A stretch of DNA of 64,000 nt from Pseudomonas eucalypticola (GCF_013374995.1 NZ_CP056030.1:186001-250000), one strand, 5' to 3'; counted from the stretch's first letter, positions 8,170 through 17,405 are shown. Notes: a model not told the origin generated them from the letters alone. Program-made: numbers and translations.

Positions 8170-8246
8170 TGGCGCACTTGGCGGGATTCGAACCCACGAC
8201 CCCTGCCTTCGGAGGGCAGTACTCTATCCAGCTGAGCTACAAGTGC
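8170..8246 (-). tRNA. tRNA-Arg (anticodon CCG)
   Basis: The minus strand folds as a 77-base tRNA. The acceptor stem is GCACTTG with CAAGTGC, then comes the D-arm AGCTCAGCTGGATAGAG. The anticodon stem CTGCC/GGCAG has loop CTCCGAA (anticodon CCG), followed by the T-arm with GGTTCGAATCC and an encoded CCA end at 8170-8172. It reads CGG arginine codons. Confidence 0.95.
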
Positions 8247-8596
8247 AACGCGGGCGCCATCATACCCATCTAGGCGGTGGTCGTCTATTGCGGTGATGTG
8301 TGGACGATTCCGCACAGTTTGCGGTCCAACCGCTACGCCAGTCAGAAAACCCTGCCGCTGGGGGTAATTTTGTTCTTTTTTCCGAACAGCCTATTGTCCT
8401 TTACCCCCATTGCTCCTAGGATTCGTTTGAGATTTCAAACGCTCCTCAGTCCGGTGCTGCGCTCGCACGGGTAATATCCTGTGCGCATTTGGTGTTTTGC
8501 CCGGCGTATGATTTCCTGACGGCAGTTCCACAGGGAACGCCTTTCCAATAATCAACAATCGCCCCGTGTGCGCACGGTGCTGTTAAGGAAGCCGAC
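8247..8596. promoter_or_regulatory. Promoter region of gabDT with an 18-bp palindrome
   Basis: This 350-bp gene-free stretch contains a perfect inverted repeat CGTTTGA-GATT-TCAAACG (8424-8441), about 155 bp before gabD. It is a good candidate operator for a dimeric regulator of GABA catabolism; the regulator is not identified. An A/T-rich patch (about 8370-8400) precedes it. The ribosome site AAGGAAG sits before the gabD ATG. Confidence 0.5.
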
Positions 8597-10039
8597 ATGC
8601 AGCTTAAAGACGCTCAGTTGTTCCGCCAGAAAGCCTACCTCAACGGTGTATGGGCTGACGCGGACAACGGCCAGACCATCAAGGTCACCAACCCGGCCAC
8701 GGGTGAAACCCTGGGTACCGTGCCAAAGATGGGCGCCGCTGAAACCCGCCGTGCCATCGAAGCCGCCGACAAGGCCCTGCCGGCCTGGCGCGCCCTGACC
8801 GCCAAAGAGCGTTCGGGCAAGCTGCGCCGCTGGTTCGAGCTGATGATCGAGAACCAGGACGACCTCGCTCGCCTGATGACCCTGGAGCAGGGCAAGCCAT
8901 TGGCCGAAGCCAAGGGCGAAATCGCCTACGCGGCTTCCTTCATCGAATGGTTCGCTGAAGAAGCCAAGCGCGTGTACGGCGACACCATCCCGGGCCACCA
9001 GCCGGACAAGCGCCTGATCGTGATCAAGCAGCCAATCGGCGTGACCGCGGCCATTACCCCGTGGAACTTTCCGGCGGCGATGATCACCCGTAAAGCCGGC
9101 CCGGCCCTGGCCGCTGGCTGCACCATGGTGCTCAAGCCTGCTTCGCAGACCCCGTATTCCGCCCTGGCCCTGGCCGAACTGGCCGAGCGCGCCGGCATCC
9201 CGCAAGGCGTTTTCAGCGTGGTTACCGGTAGCGCCGGCGACATCGGCAGCGAGCTGACCGGCAACCCGATCGTGCGCAAACTGTCCTTCACGGGTTCCAC
9301 CGAGATCGGCCGTCAGCTGATGTCCGAATGCGCCAAGGACATCAAGAAAGTGTCCCTGGAGCTGGGTGGCAACGCCCCCTTCATCGTGTTCGATGACGCT
9401 GACCTGGACAAGGCTGTCGAAGGCGCGATCATCTCCAAGTACCGCAACAACGGCCAGACTTGCGTCTGCGCCAACCGCATCTACGTGCAGGACGGCGTCT
9501 ACGACGCGTTCGCCGAGAAACTGAAAGCCGCGGTGAACAAGCTGAAGATCGGCAACGGTCTGGAAGAAGGCACCACTACCGGCCCGCTGATCGACGAAAA
9601 AGCCGTGGCCAAGGTCAAGGAACACATCGCCGATGCCCTGAGCAAAGGCGCTACCGTGCTGACCGGCGGCAACGCCATGGAAGGCAACTTCTTCGAGCCG
9701 ACCGTGCTGGTCAACGTGCCGAAGAACGCTGCCGTGGCCAAGGAAGAAACCTTCGGCCCACTGGCACCGCTGTTCCGCTTCACCGATGAAGCCGAAGTGA
9801 TCGCCATGTCCAACGACACCGAGTTCGGGCTGGCGTCGTACTTCTACGCCCGCGACCTGAGCCGCGTGTTCCGCGTGGCTGAAGCGCTGGAGTACGGCAT
9901 GGTGGGTATCAACACCGGCCTGATCTCCAACGAAGTGGCGCCGTTCGGTGGCATCAAGGCGTCGGGCCTGGGCCGTGAAGGCTCCAAGTACGGCATCGAA
10001 GACTACCTGGAAATCAAATACCTCTGCCTGTCCATCTGA
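8597..10039 (+). CDS. gabD: Succinate-semialdehyde dehydrogenase (NADP+)
   Basis: This 480-residue cytoplasmic enzyme oxidises succinate semialdehyde to succinate, the last step of GABA catabolism. It has the aldehyde dehydrogenase hallmarks: the PWNFPAAMITRK cofactor segment, the GSTEIGRQL Rossmann turn, catalytic Glu in LELGGNAPFIV, and catalytic Cys in NNGQTCVCANR. Length equals the GabD family norm. It is followed by gabT on the same strand after 180 bp. The plain N-terminus (MQLKDAQLFRQKAYLNG) and a good AAGGAAG site support this start. Confidence 0.95.
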   Translation: MQLKDAQLFRQKAYLNGVWADADNGQTIKVTNPATGETLGTVPKMGAAETRRAIEAADKALPAWRALTAKERSGKLRRWFELMIENQDDLARLMTLEQGKPLAEAKGEIAYAASFIEWFAEEAKRVYGDTIPGHQPDKRLIVIKQPIGVTAAITPWNFPAAMITRKAGPALAAGCTMVLKPASQTPYSALALAELAERAGIPQGVFSVVTGSAGDIGSELTGNPIVRKLSFTGSTEIGRQLMSECAKDIKKVSLELGGNAPFIVFDDADLDKAVEGAIISKYRNNGQTCVCANRIYVQDGVYDAFAEKLKAAVNKLKIGNGLEEGTTTGPLIDEKAVAKVKEHIADALSKGATVLTGGNAMEGNFFEPTVLVNVPKNAAVAKEETFGPLAPLFRFTDEAEVIAMSNDTEFGLASYFYARDLSRVFRVAEALEYGMVGINTGLISNEVAPFGGIKASGLGREGSKYGIEDYLEIKYLCLSI

Positions 10040-10057
10040 CCGGGCCGCGGTATTGCA

Positions 10058-10094
10058 ACCGCCGCAGCGCGAGAGCGACGTTGCGGCGGTCTTT
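10058..10094 (+). terminator. Hairpin between gabD and gabT
   Basis: A 9-bp perfect stem (ACCGCCGCA, 10058-10066, with TGCGGCGGT, 10082-10090) and 15-base loop is followed by CTTTT. It can act as a partial terminator that lowers gabT relative to gabD, or end a gabD-only transcript. Confidence 0.6.
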
Positions 10095-10219
10095 TGTAGC
10101 ACCAAAACCCTTTCGGTAGCCGGGAGGCCGTGGCAGTCGATCATCGTATGCTGCCACCGTTGACCCCTGCTGCTTTGTCCTTGAACCACGCCGCCCGATG
10201 AGCGGCGAATGAGGAAAAC

Positions 10220-11500
10220 ATGAGCAAGACTAACGAATCCTTGATGCAACGCCGCCAGGCAGCCGTCCCACGTGGCGTTGGTCAAATTCACCCGATCTTC
10301 GCCGATTCGGCGAAGAACGCTACCGTTACCGACGTTGAAGGTCGCGAGTTCATCGACTTCGCAGGCGGTATCGCGGTACTGAACACCGGCCACGTGCACC
10401 CGAAGGTCATCGCCGCCGTCGAAGCTCAATTGCACAAGCTGACTCACACCTGCTTCCAGGTGCTGGCCTACGAGCCGTACGTTGAAGTGTGCGAGAAAAT
10501 CAACGCACGTGTACCAGGCGACTTCGACAAGAAAACCCTGCTGGTCACCACCGGTTCCGAAGCCGTTGAAAACGCCGTGAAGATCGCCCGTGCCGCCACT
10601 GGCCGCGCTGGCGTCATCGCCTTCACCGGTGCCTACCACGGCCGTACCATGATGACCCTGGGCCTGACCGGCAAGGTCGTTCCGTACTCGGCCGGCATGG
10701 GCCTGATGCCAGGTGGCGTGTTCCGCGCCCTGTACCCGAACGAACTGCACGGCGTGAGCGTCGACGATTCCATCGCCAGCATCGAGCGCGTGTTCAAGAA
10801 CGATGCCGAGCCGCGTGACATCGCTGCCATCATCATCGAGCCGGTTCAGGGTGAAGGCGGTTTCTACGTCGCGCCAAAAGAATTCATGAAGCGCCTGCGC
10901 GCCCTGTGCGACCAGCACGGCATCCTGCTGATCGCTGACGAAGTGCAGACGGGCGCCGGCCGTACCGGTACCTTCTTCGCCATGGAACAGATGGGCGTTG
11001 CCCCTGACCTGACCACCTTCGCCAAATCCATCGCTGGCGGTTTCCCGCTGGCCGGTGTGTGCGGCAAGGCCGAGTACATGGATGCCATCGCTCCAGGTGG
11101 CCTGGGCGGCACCTACGCCGGTAGCCCGATCGCCTGCGCCGCGGCCCTGGCCGTGATGGAAGTGTTCGAGGAAGAGCACCTGCTGGACCGCAGCAAGGCC
11201 GTGGGCGAGCGCCTGGTGGCTGGCCTGCGCGAGATCCAGGCCAAGCACCCGATCATCGGTGACGTGCGTGCCCTGGGCGCCATGATCGCGGTTGAAGTGT
11301 TCGAAGGCGCCGACAACCACAAGCCGAACGCCGCTGCCGTGGCTTCGGTGGTTGCCAAGGCGCGCGACAAGGGCCTGATCCTGCTGTCGTGCGGTACCTA
11401 CGGCAACGTGCTGCGCATCCTGGTTCCGCTGACCTCGCCGGACGAGCAGCTGGACAAGGGCCTGGCCATCATCGAAGAGTGCTTCGCCGAACTGGCGTAA
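10220..11500 (+). CDS. gabT: 4-aminobutyrate aminotransferase
   Basis: This 426-residue PLP enzyme is a class III aminotransferase. It moves the amino group of GABA to 2-oxoglutarate, giving succinate semialdehyde (the GabD substrate) and glutamate. Visible features are the TTGSEAVENAVKIARAATGR cofactor-phosphate segment, GAYHGRT, the ADEVQTGAGRTG aspartate region, and the PLP lysine in TTFAKSIAGGFPLAG. Length matches GabT. A GAGGAAAAC site precedes the ATG, and a strong terminator follows the stop. Confidence 0.95.
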   Translation: MSKTNESLMQRRQAAVPRGVGQIHPIFADSAKNATVTDVEGREFIDFAGGIAVLNTGHVHPKVIAAVEAQLHKLTHTCFQVLAYEPYVEVCEKINARVPGDFDKKTLLVTTGSEAVENAVKIARAATGRAGVIAFTGAYHGRTMMTLGLTGKVVPYSAGMGLMPGGVFRALYPNELHGVSVDDSIASIERVFKNDAEPRDIAAIIIEPVQGEGGFYVAPKEFMKRLRALCDQHGILLIADEVQTGAGRTGTFFAMEQMGVAPDLTTFAKSIAGGFPLAGVCGKAEYMDAIAPGGLGGTYAGSPIACAAALAVMEVFEEEHLLDRSKAVGERLVAGLREIQAKHPIIGDVRALGAMIAVEVFEGADNHKPNAAAVASVVAKARDKGLILLSCGTYGNVLRILVPLTSPDEQLDKGLAIIEECFAELA

Positions 11501-11520
11501 GCTTCTTTGGTTGAACGAAA

Positions 11521-11545
11521 AAACCCGCCTCGGCGGGTTTTTTTG
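11521..11545 (+). terminator. Rho-independent terminator after gabT
   Basis: A GC stem (ACCCGC/GCGGGT with CTCG loop) is followed by a run of T residues, 20 bp past the gabT stop. Confidence 0.9.
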
Positions 11546-11655
11546 TGCAGCGCGGCAATGGTGGAATGTGACGCAGGGCATATTTTTTTGCCTGAATCCA
11601 AGCGCCGCGCATAATGTCTGGATAACCTGTAGGCAATGCCTTCGGAGTAACAGCC

Positions 11656-12864
11656 ATGAGTGCGCAGGATAGCCCGGCAGTACCCCGGGTATTGATTGCC
11701 GAAGCCGACCCCTGGACCCGGGACCTGCTGACGCAAATGTTGTTGAGTGTGCGCTGCGATGCACACCTCGACGTCTGTACCGACGGCCAGGATGCCCTGC
11801 AATTGCTGCAGCGCCAGCCGGACCTGGTGATCGCCGCCCGCGAATTGCCCGGCGTCGATGGCCTGGACCTGTTGCGCAATGTGCGGCACAAGAGCCAGCG
11901 CAGGGCCATCCCCTTCATTCTGATCAGCGAACGCAGTGACGTCGCCAGCGTGCGCGAAGCCGTGCCGCTGAGCCCCACGGCCTACCTCACCAAACCACTG
12001 AACCTCGATTCGCTCAAGGCGCGCCTCAATGGCTTGCTGCTGGAAGTGGGGCAGCAGGTGTTCTGCGAAATTCCGGCGCTGACCGCTGGCGTGCAGCTGG
12101 AAACCTTTCTTGAAGAGCGTCGCCAGTATTCCGATGGCGGCCCGCTGATGGCTGATGTGCAGGTGGCGGTCAAGCGTGCCTTGAACGCGCAAGGCCTGAA
12201 TTTGCGCCAATTGGAAGAAGAGATTCGGACCGACCCACAGATCACCGCCGTACTGATCGCGGCGGCCAACAGCGCCGCCCATCACCGCGATGCCCCGGCG
12301 CAGACGCTGCTTCAGGCGCTCCAGAAGCTGGGGGCCACGCAGAGCATGAACTTGATTCTGGGGTTGGCGCTCAAGCGCAGCGCGCGGTTGTCAGACCCGG
12401 AACTGGCGCAATACGCCGAACGTTTCTGGGCAGACTCGCTGCATGCCGCCGAGTATGCCCGCACCCTGGCGCGCAACCTGGATGTGGACCAGGAGCGTTG
12501 CTATTGCGCAGGCCTGCTGCACTGCCTGGGCGACCTGGCGCTGTTGCGCGCGCTGCAGGAATGGCGGCTGGGCGGTGGCGTGCTTGCTCCGGGGCAGGTG
12601 GATAAGGCGTTGATGGACTTCGGCGCCGCGTTCGGCTCGGCCTTGCGCACCCGTTGGCGTTTGCCACTGGAGCTGCGGGAGCTGATTGCAGCCATCTATC
12701 ACTTGGGGGGCGGGGTCTACAGCCGCGATACCCTGGCCATGAACCTGGCCGGGCAATTGGCGCGGCTGCCGGCAGGAGCGAGCCTGGAGCCTATCGCCAA
12801 TGGCAAGACGGCGCGGCTGTTGAAAATGGATTTGGCAGCGCTGACGCGCCTGCGACGCAGTTGA
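11656..12864 (+). CDS. Receiver-HDOD protein lacking the phospho-acceptor aspartate
   Basis: This is 402 residues. Residues 10-125 are a CheY-like receiver: the acidic pocket is present (E16, D18), as are S90 and the conserved K112 in YLTKPL. The phospho-acceptor position in PDLVIAARELPG is Ala61 where Asp is expected. Residues about 150-340 are an HDOD domain, the hydrolase-like fold without catalytic HD residues used in regulatory scaffolds. The protein therefore probably acts as a phosphorylation-independent scaffold. It stands alone between gabT and a convergent diguanylate cyclase gene, and a role linked to c-di-GMP signalling is inferred only from neighbours. Confidence 0.85.
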   Translation: MSAQDSPAVPRVLIAEADPWTRDLLTQMLLSVRCDAHLDVCTDGQDALQLLQRQPDLVIAARELPGVDGLDLLRNVRHKSQRRAIPFILISERSDVASVREAVPLSPTAYLTKPLNLDSLKARLNGLLLEVGQQVFCEIPALTAGVQLETFLEERRQYSDGGPLMADVQVAVKRALNAQGLNLRQLEEEIRTDPQITAVLIAAANSAAHHRDAPAQTLLQALQKLGATQSMNLILGLALKRSARLSDPELAQYAERFWADSLHAAEYARTLARNLDVDQERCYCAGLLHCLGDLALLRALQEWRLGGGVLAPGQVDKALMDFGAAFGSALRTRWRLPLELRELIAAIYHLGGGVYSRDTLAMNLAGQLARLPAGASLEPIANGKTARLLKMDLAALTRLRRS

Positions 12865-12888
12865 GTCGCTGGCGTCTGGTTTAGAGCT

Positions 12889-13881
12889 TCAACCCAGCAC
12901 GATCTGGTTCTTGCCCTGCCGCTTGGCCTGGTACATGGCCACGTCGGCCCGGGCAAAGAGGGTGTCGAGAATACCGTCTTCATCCGTGCGCCCCGTCAGC
13001 CCCTGGCTCACGGTCACACCATAAACCTGGCCTTCATGGTTGAAGCTCAGGCGCTGAATCTCACGCTGCAAGCGTTCGGCGATCTGCTGGGCAACCTCCG
13101 GCGAACAACCGGGAAACACCGCGGCGAACTCCTCGCCGCCGATACGCCCGAACAGGTCGCCGCGCCGCAGCACCGCGCGGCCCGTCTCGGCGATGCGCTG
13201 CAGTACCTGGTCACCTTCCTGGTGCCCGTAGGTGTCGTTGATCACCTTGAAGTCATCAATGTCCAGCAGCAGAAACGAGATGTCCCGGCCTTCCAGGCGG
13301 GCCTGCTCGAACTCGCGGTGGGCGCATTCGAAAAAGTGCCGACGATTACTGCTCTGGGTCAGTACATCCGTGGTCGCCAGGCGCTGCAGCTCGCCTTCCA
13401 GATGCTTCTTTTCGGTAATGTCCTCGGCGATGCCCACCACGATCACCCGTTGATCCGGGCTGCTCTGCTGGCTGATGAAGCATTTGTCGCTGAGCCAACG
13501 GATCTGCCCGTCGGCGCTGATGATGCGGTACTCGCGATCTTCCACCGCGCCCTTTTCCAGCACTTCGGCCAGGGTGCGCTCGGCGTAGTCAAGGTCGTCG
13601 GGGTAAATGCTGTCGCGCCATTCGTTGTAGTCAGCCAGCAGCAGCCCGGCCGAACGTCCGAAGATGCGCTCGTAGGCGGGGCTGACATAGATCATGCGCT
13701 GGGCTTCCCAGTCGAACGCCCACAGCACCGCGTTGACGCTGACCAGCAGGGAACTGAACAGCTGTTCGCGCTCACTCAACCGCGCCACTTCACCCTGGGC
13801 ATGCATCAACGCCAGCAGCGTCTCGGCCGCCGCTGGCATGTGGGCAAAAGGTGGCGATTGCGGTTGCTTGTTGACCATCAT
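12889..13881 (-). CDS. PAS-GGDEF diguanylate cyclase
   Basis: This is 330 residues with no membrane segment. Residues about 40-165 form a PAS domain (AVLWAFDWEAQRMIYVSPAYERIFG) with a PAC tail ending VGIAEDITEKK. Residues about 170-330 form the cyclase domain with an intact GGEEF signature and an RRGD product-inhibition site five residues upstream of it. It should make c-di-GMP from two GTP and be feedback-inhibited. The PAS signal is unknown. The gene is convergent with the HDOD gene, with 24 bp between stops. Confidence 0.9.
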   Translation of the reverse strand: MMVNKQPQSPPFAHMPAAAETLLALMHAQGEVARLSEREQLFSSLLVSVNAVLWAFDWEAQRMIYVSPAYERIFGRSAGLLLADYNEWRDSIYPDDLDYAERTLAEVLEKGAVEDREYRIISADGQIRWLSDKCFISQQSSPDQRVIVVGIAEDITEKKHLEGELQRLATTDVLTQSSNRRHFFECAHREFEQARLEGRDISFLLLDIDDFKVINDTYGHQEGDQVLQRIAETGRAVLRRGDLFGRIGGEEFAAVFPGCSPEVAQQIAERLQREIQRLSFNHEGQVYGVTVSQGLTGRTDEDGILDTLFARADVAMYQAKRQGKNQIVLG

Positions 13882-13990
13882 TACGAATTCTCGAATGTCA
13901 CGTTAGGCCGGGCCTGAGCAACCGGGTGCGTGAGGCTCGCCCGCGTTGGCGATCCATTCGTGAGATTAATATTTTGTAATGAAGTTCCAG

Positions 13991-14019
13991 TCGGCACGCC
14001 CTTCGCAGGGGCGTGCCGA
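13991..14019. terminator. Strong hairpin downstream of the desaturase gene
   Basis: A perfect 11-bp GC-rich stem (TCGGCACGCCC/GGGCGTGCCGA, loop of 7) lies 10 bp past the desaturase stop on the minus strand. It lacks a clear T-run, so it may act as a 3' stabiliser as much as a terminator. Confidence 0.6.
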
Positions 14020-14028
14020 TGGACGGCA

Positions 14029-15213
14029 TCAAGCCAGGGCGGGGCGCAGCGAGTAGGTCTTGAGTTGGGCGGCGAAGTCACGCAGCGACTGAATGCCACT
14101 GGCCTCGGCCTCGTGAATCCAGTCCTTCATGGCCGCCAGCATGTCATGGCCGTTGGAGCTGGTACGGGCCCAGATCTGTTGCAGGGCCAGGCGCTTTTCG
14201 TATATCACTTTCAACGCCTGGCTGTGTTCCAGCATGGTCTGGATACGCACATGATGGCGCTCGTCCAGCAGGCTGGTCTCGCGCGACAGCAGCCGCTTGG
14301 CGCGGCGGAACTGGTGGCGCACCGACGCGTCGACCCGCGCCAGTTCCTGGGTCACGAGGGGGGCGATCACCAGCTTGCGGTACTGGGCCATGATCTGGAA
14401 GCGGTTGTTGAGGATGGCCATGGCGGTGTCCATGTCCAGGTGGCCCTTGCCTTCAACCCGGTGGGCAATGGGGGCTACGCGCTGCACCTTCGCCAGGCGC
14501 ATGAACGAGAGGATGCGAATCCACATCCAGCCCATGTCGAACTCCCACTTGCGCACCGACAGCTTCGCCGAATTGGGGTAGGTGTGGTGATTGTTGTGCA
14601 GTTCTTCACCGCCAATGATGATGCCCCAGGGCACCAGGTTGGTGGCCGCGTCGCGGCATTCGAAGTTGCGGTAGCCCACGGCATGGCCCAGGCCATTGAC
14701 CACGCCCGCGGCCCAGAAGGGGATCCACATCATCTGGATGGCCCACACGGTCAGGCCGATGGCGCCGAAGCAGGCCAGGTCGATGGCCAGCATCAGGAAT
14801 ACGCCGGCCAGGCGGTAGCGCGAGTACAGGTTGCGCTCGATCCAGTCTTCGGGGCAGTTCTTGCCGTAGATGCGCAATGTTTCCGCATTCTGCGCTTCGG
14901 CGCGGTACAGCTCGGCACCGCGGCTCAGAACGGTGCCCAGGCCCTTGACCACCGGGCTGTGGGGGTCGTCGGCGGTCTCGCATTTGGCGTGGTGCTTGCG
15001 GTGGATGGCTGTCCACTCACGGGTGTTCTGCGCCGTGGTTAGCCACAGCCAGAAGCGGAAGAAGTGCTTGAGCCCGGCGTTCAGTTCCAGCGAGCGGTGG
15101 GAGGAATAGCGGTGGAGGTAGATGGTGACGCTGACGATCGTCACGTGGGTCATCAACAGGGTGACCGCCACCAGTTGCCAGGCTGACAGGTCAAGAAAAC
15201 CGTTGTACCACAT
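14029..15213 (-). CDS. Acyl-CoA desaturase-type fatty acid desaturase
   Basis: About 394 residues from MWYNGFLDLS (15213), which has GAGGG upstream; a longer in-frame start at 15267 lacks a ribosome site. It is an integral membrane di-iron enzyme with the three histidine boxes HRYSSHR (about 34-40), HRKHHA (about 71-76) and HNNHH (about 210), in the order and spacing of delta-9 acyl-CoA desaturases. It would put a double bond into saturated acyl chains, adjusting membrane fluidity. The C-terminal 120-150 residues form a soluble charged helical tail beyond the catalytic core. It is divergent from the PAS-GGDEF-EAL gene, with about 130 bp between. Confidence 0.85.
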   Translation of the reverse strand: MWYNGFLDLSAWQLVAVTLLMTHVTIVSVTIYLHRYSSHRSLELNAGLKHFFRFWLWLTTAQNTREWTAIHRKHHAKCETADDPHSPVVKGLGTVLSRGAELYRAEAQNAETLRIYGKNCPEDWIERNLYSRYRLAGVFLMLAIDLACFGAIGLTVWAIQMMWIPFWAAGVVNGLGHAVGYRNFECRDAATNLVPWGIIIGGEELHNNHHTYPNSAKLSVRKWEFDMGWMWIRILSFMRLAKVQRVAPIAHRVEGKGHLDMDTAMAILNNRFQIMAQYRKLVIAPLVTQELARVDASVRHQFRRAKRLLSRETSLLDERHHVRIQTMLEHSQALKVIYEKRLALQQIWARTSSNGHDMLAAMKDWIHEAEASGIQSLRDFAAQLKTYSLRPALA

Positions 15214-15343
15214 AGGCTGCAGGGCCCTCGTTAAATAAAAAGTAACAGCAGAGAGCATTATCGGCATGCTGGCCGATAAAACCAGTGCGGGTTTTAGATA
15301 AGAGTCGCTGAATGTTTCTGCTTTATAATCCTCACCTTTTCGA

Positions 15344-17263
15344 GTGGGCTTGTTCGAACATATGCCTGGTTCCTCTCGCGGCGCCTTGCGGGCCGCCTTG
15401 CTTTACCTGTTGGCTTCGCTGGTCTGGCTGGTGCCGGTTGGTCAAATATTGAGCAGCCTTTTCGATGATTCGGCTCAGGCGCTGCGTTGGCAGCTGATCA
15501 ACGGTTATGCGTGGGTGCTGGCGACCGCGGTACTCATCTTCCTGGCCCGGGCCCGGCTGCTGCGCTGTTTCGGCCTGGGTGACCAGGGGCGCATAGAGCG
15601 CGAGCGCCTGCGCATGGCGGCGGCCGTGTTCGATAGCACCCTGGAAGGCGTGCTGGTGACCAACCGCCTGGGCAACATCGTGCACGTCAACCGTGCATTC
15701 ATGGACATCACCGGTTACCACGAGGACGAAGTCCTGGGCCACAACCCCAGCAAGTTCAAGTCGGGGCGCCATGACGTGGCGTTCTACCGGCAGATCTTCC
15801 ATACCCTCGACCACGAAGGGCGCTGGAGCGGCGAGATCTGGAACCGGCGCAAAAGCGGCGAGATCTACCCGCAGTGGCAGACGATCCGCGCCATTCACAA
15901 CGACGCCGGCCACGTCAGCCACTATGTGGCAGTGTTTTCGGACATCAGCGCGCTCAAACGCTCCGAGCGTGAGCGAGCGCACCTGATCCAGCACGACCCG
16001 CTCACCGAGCTGCCCAACCGCCTGCTCTTCCACGACCGCGCCGAGCAGGCCCTGGCTGCGGCGCAGGCCAACAAGCGCGGCTGTGCCCTGTTGCTGCTGG
16101 ACCTGGATCATTTCCAGAGCATCAATGACAGCCTCGGCCATGCGGTGGGCGACCAGCTGATCAAGGCGGTGGTGACCCGCCTGCAAAGCCTGATGAAAAG
16201 CGGCATGACCCTGGCGCGCATGGGGGGCGACGAATTTGCCGTGCTGCTGGAGGACACGCCCCAGGTGGCGGACGCGGCGACGCTGGCCCAGGCGATCATC
16301 GACACCCTCAAGCAACCCTTCCTGGTAGACGGCCACACCCTGTTCATCAGTGCCAGCATTGGCATCAGCGTATTTCCAAGCGATGCCATCGGTGCTGAAC
16401 AGCTGCTGCGCAATGCCGACTCCGCGCTGTTCAAGGCCAAGGGCAACGGCCGCGGTGGTTATGCTCTGTACACCGAAGAGCTCACCGCCCACGCCCAGCA
16501 ACGAGTGGAAATGACCGCCGAGTTGCGCAGGGCCCTGGCCCAGGAAGAACTGCGGGTTTATTACCAGCCGGTACACGACCTGGCCAGCCGTGAGTTGGTC
16601 GGGGTGGAAGCACTGGTGCGCTGGATGCATCCCGAACGCGGACTGGTGCCGCCCGGCGATTTCATCCCGGTGGCCGAACGCAGTGGCCTGATCGCCGAAA
16701 TCGATGCCTGGGTGATGACCCGCGCTTGCCAGCAGATGTGTGCGTGGCAGGCCGAGGGCCATCAGCTGGATTTCATCGCGGTGAACGTCTCCAGCCGCCT
16801 GTTCGGCCACCAGGACCTGTACCGGCAAGTGGCGCGGATTCTTGCCGACACCGGCCTGAACCCGGCGCGCCTGGAACTGGAAGTGACCGAGAGTGCGGTG
16901 ATGGAGGATCCCGAATCAGCGTTGGAGCAGATGCACCGCTTGCGTGAACTGGGCCTGCGCCTGTCCATCGATGATTTCGGTACCGGTTACTCCTCGTTGC
17001 TGCGCTTGAAGCGGTTACCGGTGCAAAAGCTCAAGATCGACCAGGGCTTCGTGGCTGGCCTGCCTCTGGATGAAGACGATGCTGCCATCGTTCGGGTCAT
17101 TATCGCCCTGGCCCGCAGCATGGGCATGCAGGTTCATGCCGAGGGCATCGAACAGCCTGAACAGGCGCAGTTCCTGATGAGCCACCAGTGTGAATTGGGC
17201 CAGGGCTACTGGTTCGGTCGCCCCATGCCTGCTGCCGAGCTGACCTGGCCACAGCCCCGGTAG
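15344..17263 (+). CDS. PAS-GGDEF-EAL membrane protein
   Basis: This is 639 residues from a GTG; an in-frame ATG at 15362 is equally possible, and neither has a strong ribosome site. Two membrane helices (about 14-33 and 47-66) precede a PAS domain (VFDSTLEGVLVTNRLGNIV). Next is a GGDEF domain with intact MGGDEFAVLLED (about 293-299) but no RxxD inhibitory site, then an EAL domain with VEALVRW, DDFGTGYSS and an HAEGIE segment. Both c-di-GMP synthesis and hydrolysis motifs look intact, so the net activity cannot be predicted. It probably senses a signal at the membrane through PAS. Confidence 0.88.
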   Translation: MGLFEHMPGSSRGALRAALLYLLASLVWLVPVGQILSSLFDDSAQALRWQLINGYAWVLATAVLIFLARARLLRCFGLGDQGRIERERLRMAAAVFDSTLEGVLVTNRLGNIVHVNRAFMDITGYHEDEVLGHNPSKFKSGRHDVAFYRQIFHTLDHEGRWSGEIWNRRKSGEIYPQWQTIRAIHNDAGHVSHYVAVFSDISALKRSERERAHLIQHDPLTELPNRLLFHDRAEQALAAAQANKRGCALLLLDLDHFQSINDSLGHAVGDQLIKAVVTRLQSLMKSGMTLARMGGDEFAVLLEDTPQVADAATLAQAIIDTLKQPFLVDGHTLFISASIGISVFPSDAIGAEQLLRNADSALFKAKGNGRGGYALYTEELTAHAQQRVEMTAELRRALAQEELRVYYQPVHDLASRELVGVEALVRWMHPERGLVPPGDFIPVAERSGLIAEIDAWVMTRACQQMCAWQAEGHQLDFIAVNVSSRLFGHQDLYRQVARILADTGLNPARLELEVTESAVMEDPESALEQMHRLRELGLRLSIDDFGTGYSSLLRLKRLPVQKLKIDQGFVAGLPLDEDDAAIVRVIIALARSMGMQVHAEGIEQPEQAQFLMSHQCELGQGYWFGRPMPAAELTWPQPR

Positions 17264-17326
17264 TAACGGGCTCCTGGAAAAACGGTGTGAGCCTGGGCTG
17301 AGTATTCTTCTGGTTATATGGGCATT

Positions 17327-17345
17327 CTTAAATAGTATTTTTAAG
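17327..17345 (+). promoter_or_regulatory. Palindrome in the oscA promoter
   Basis: An inverted repeat CTTAAA-N7-TTTAAG lies about 60 bp before oscA, followed by a TATAAC-like -10. It is a candidate binding site for CysB or another sulfur-starvation activator. The role is inferred from the downstream genes. Confidence 0.4.
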
Positions 17346-17405
17346 TATAACCCGGCCTATCTACTATGGCGCTCAAGACACCTCTCACATCCAAGGAGCA
17401 TGATC

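Noticed and set aside
8170..8246. Attachment-site duplication at the tRNA-Arg 3' end
   Set aside because: No repeat of the T-arm or 3' end sequence was seen elsewhere in the window and no integrase gene is present.
8552..11764. 1070-codon open frame on the minus strand across gabD and gabT
   Set aside because: It is antisense to two clearly recognised enzymes, rich in His/Gln/Gly with no domain pattern, and arises from GC-rich third positions.
15332..16828. 498-codon minus-strand frame inside the PAS-GGDEF-EAL gene
   Set aside because: It is an antisense shadow of strongly conserved domains.
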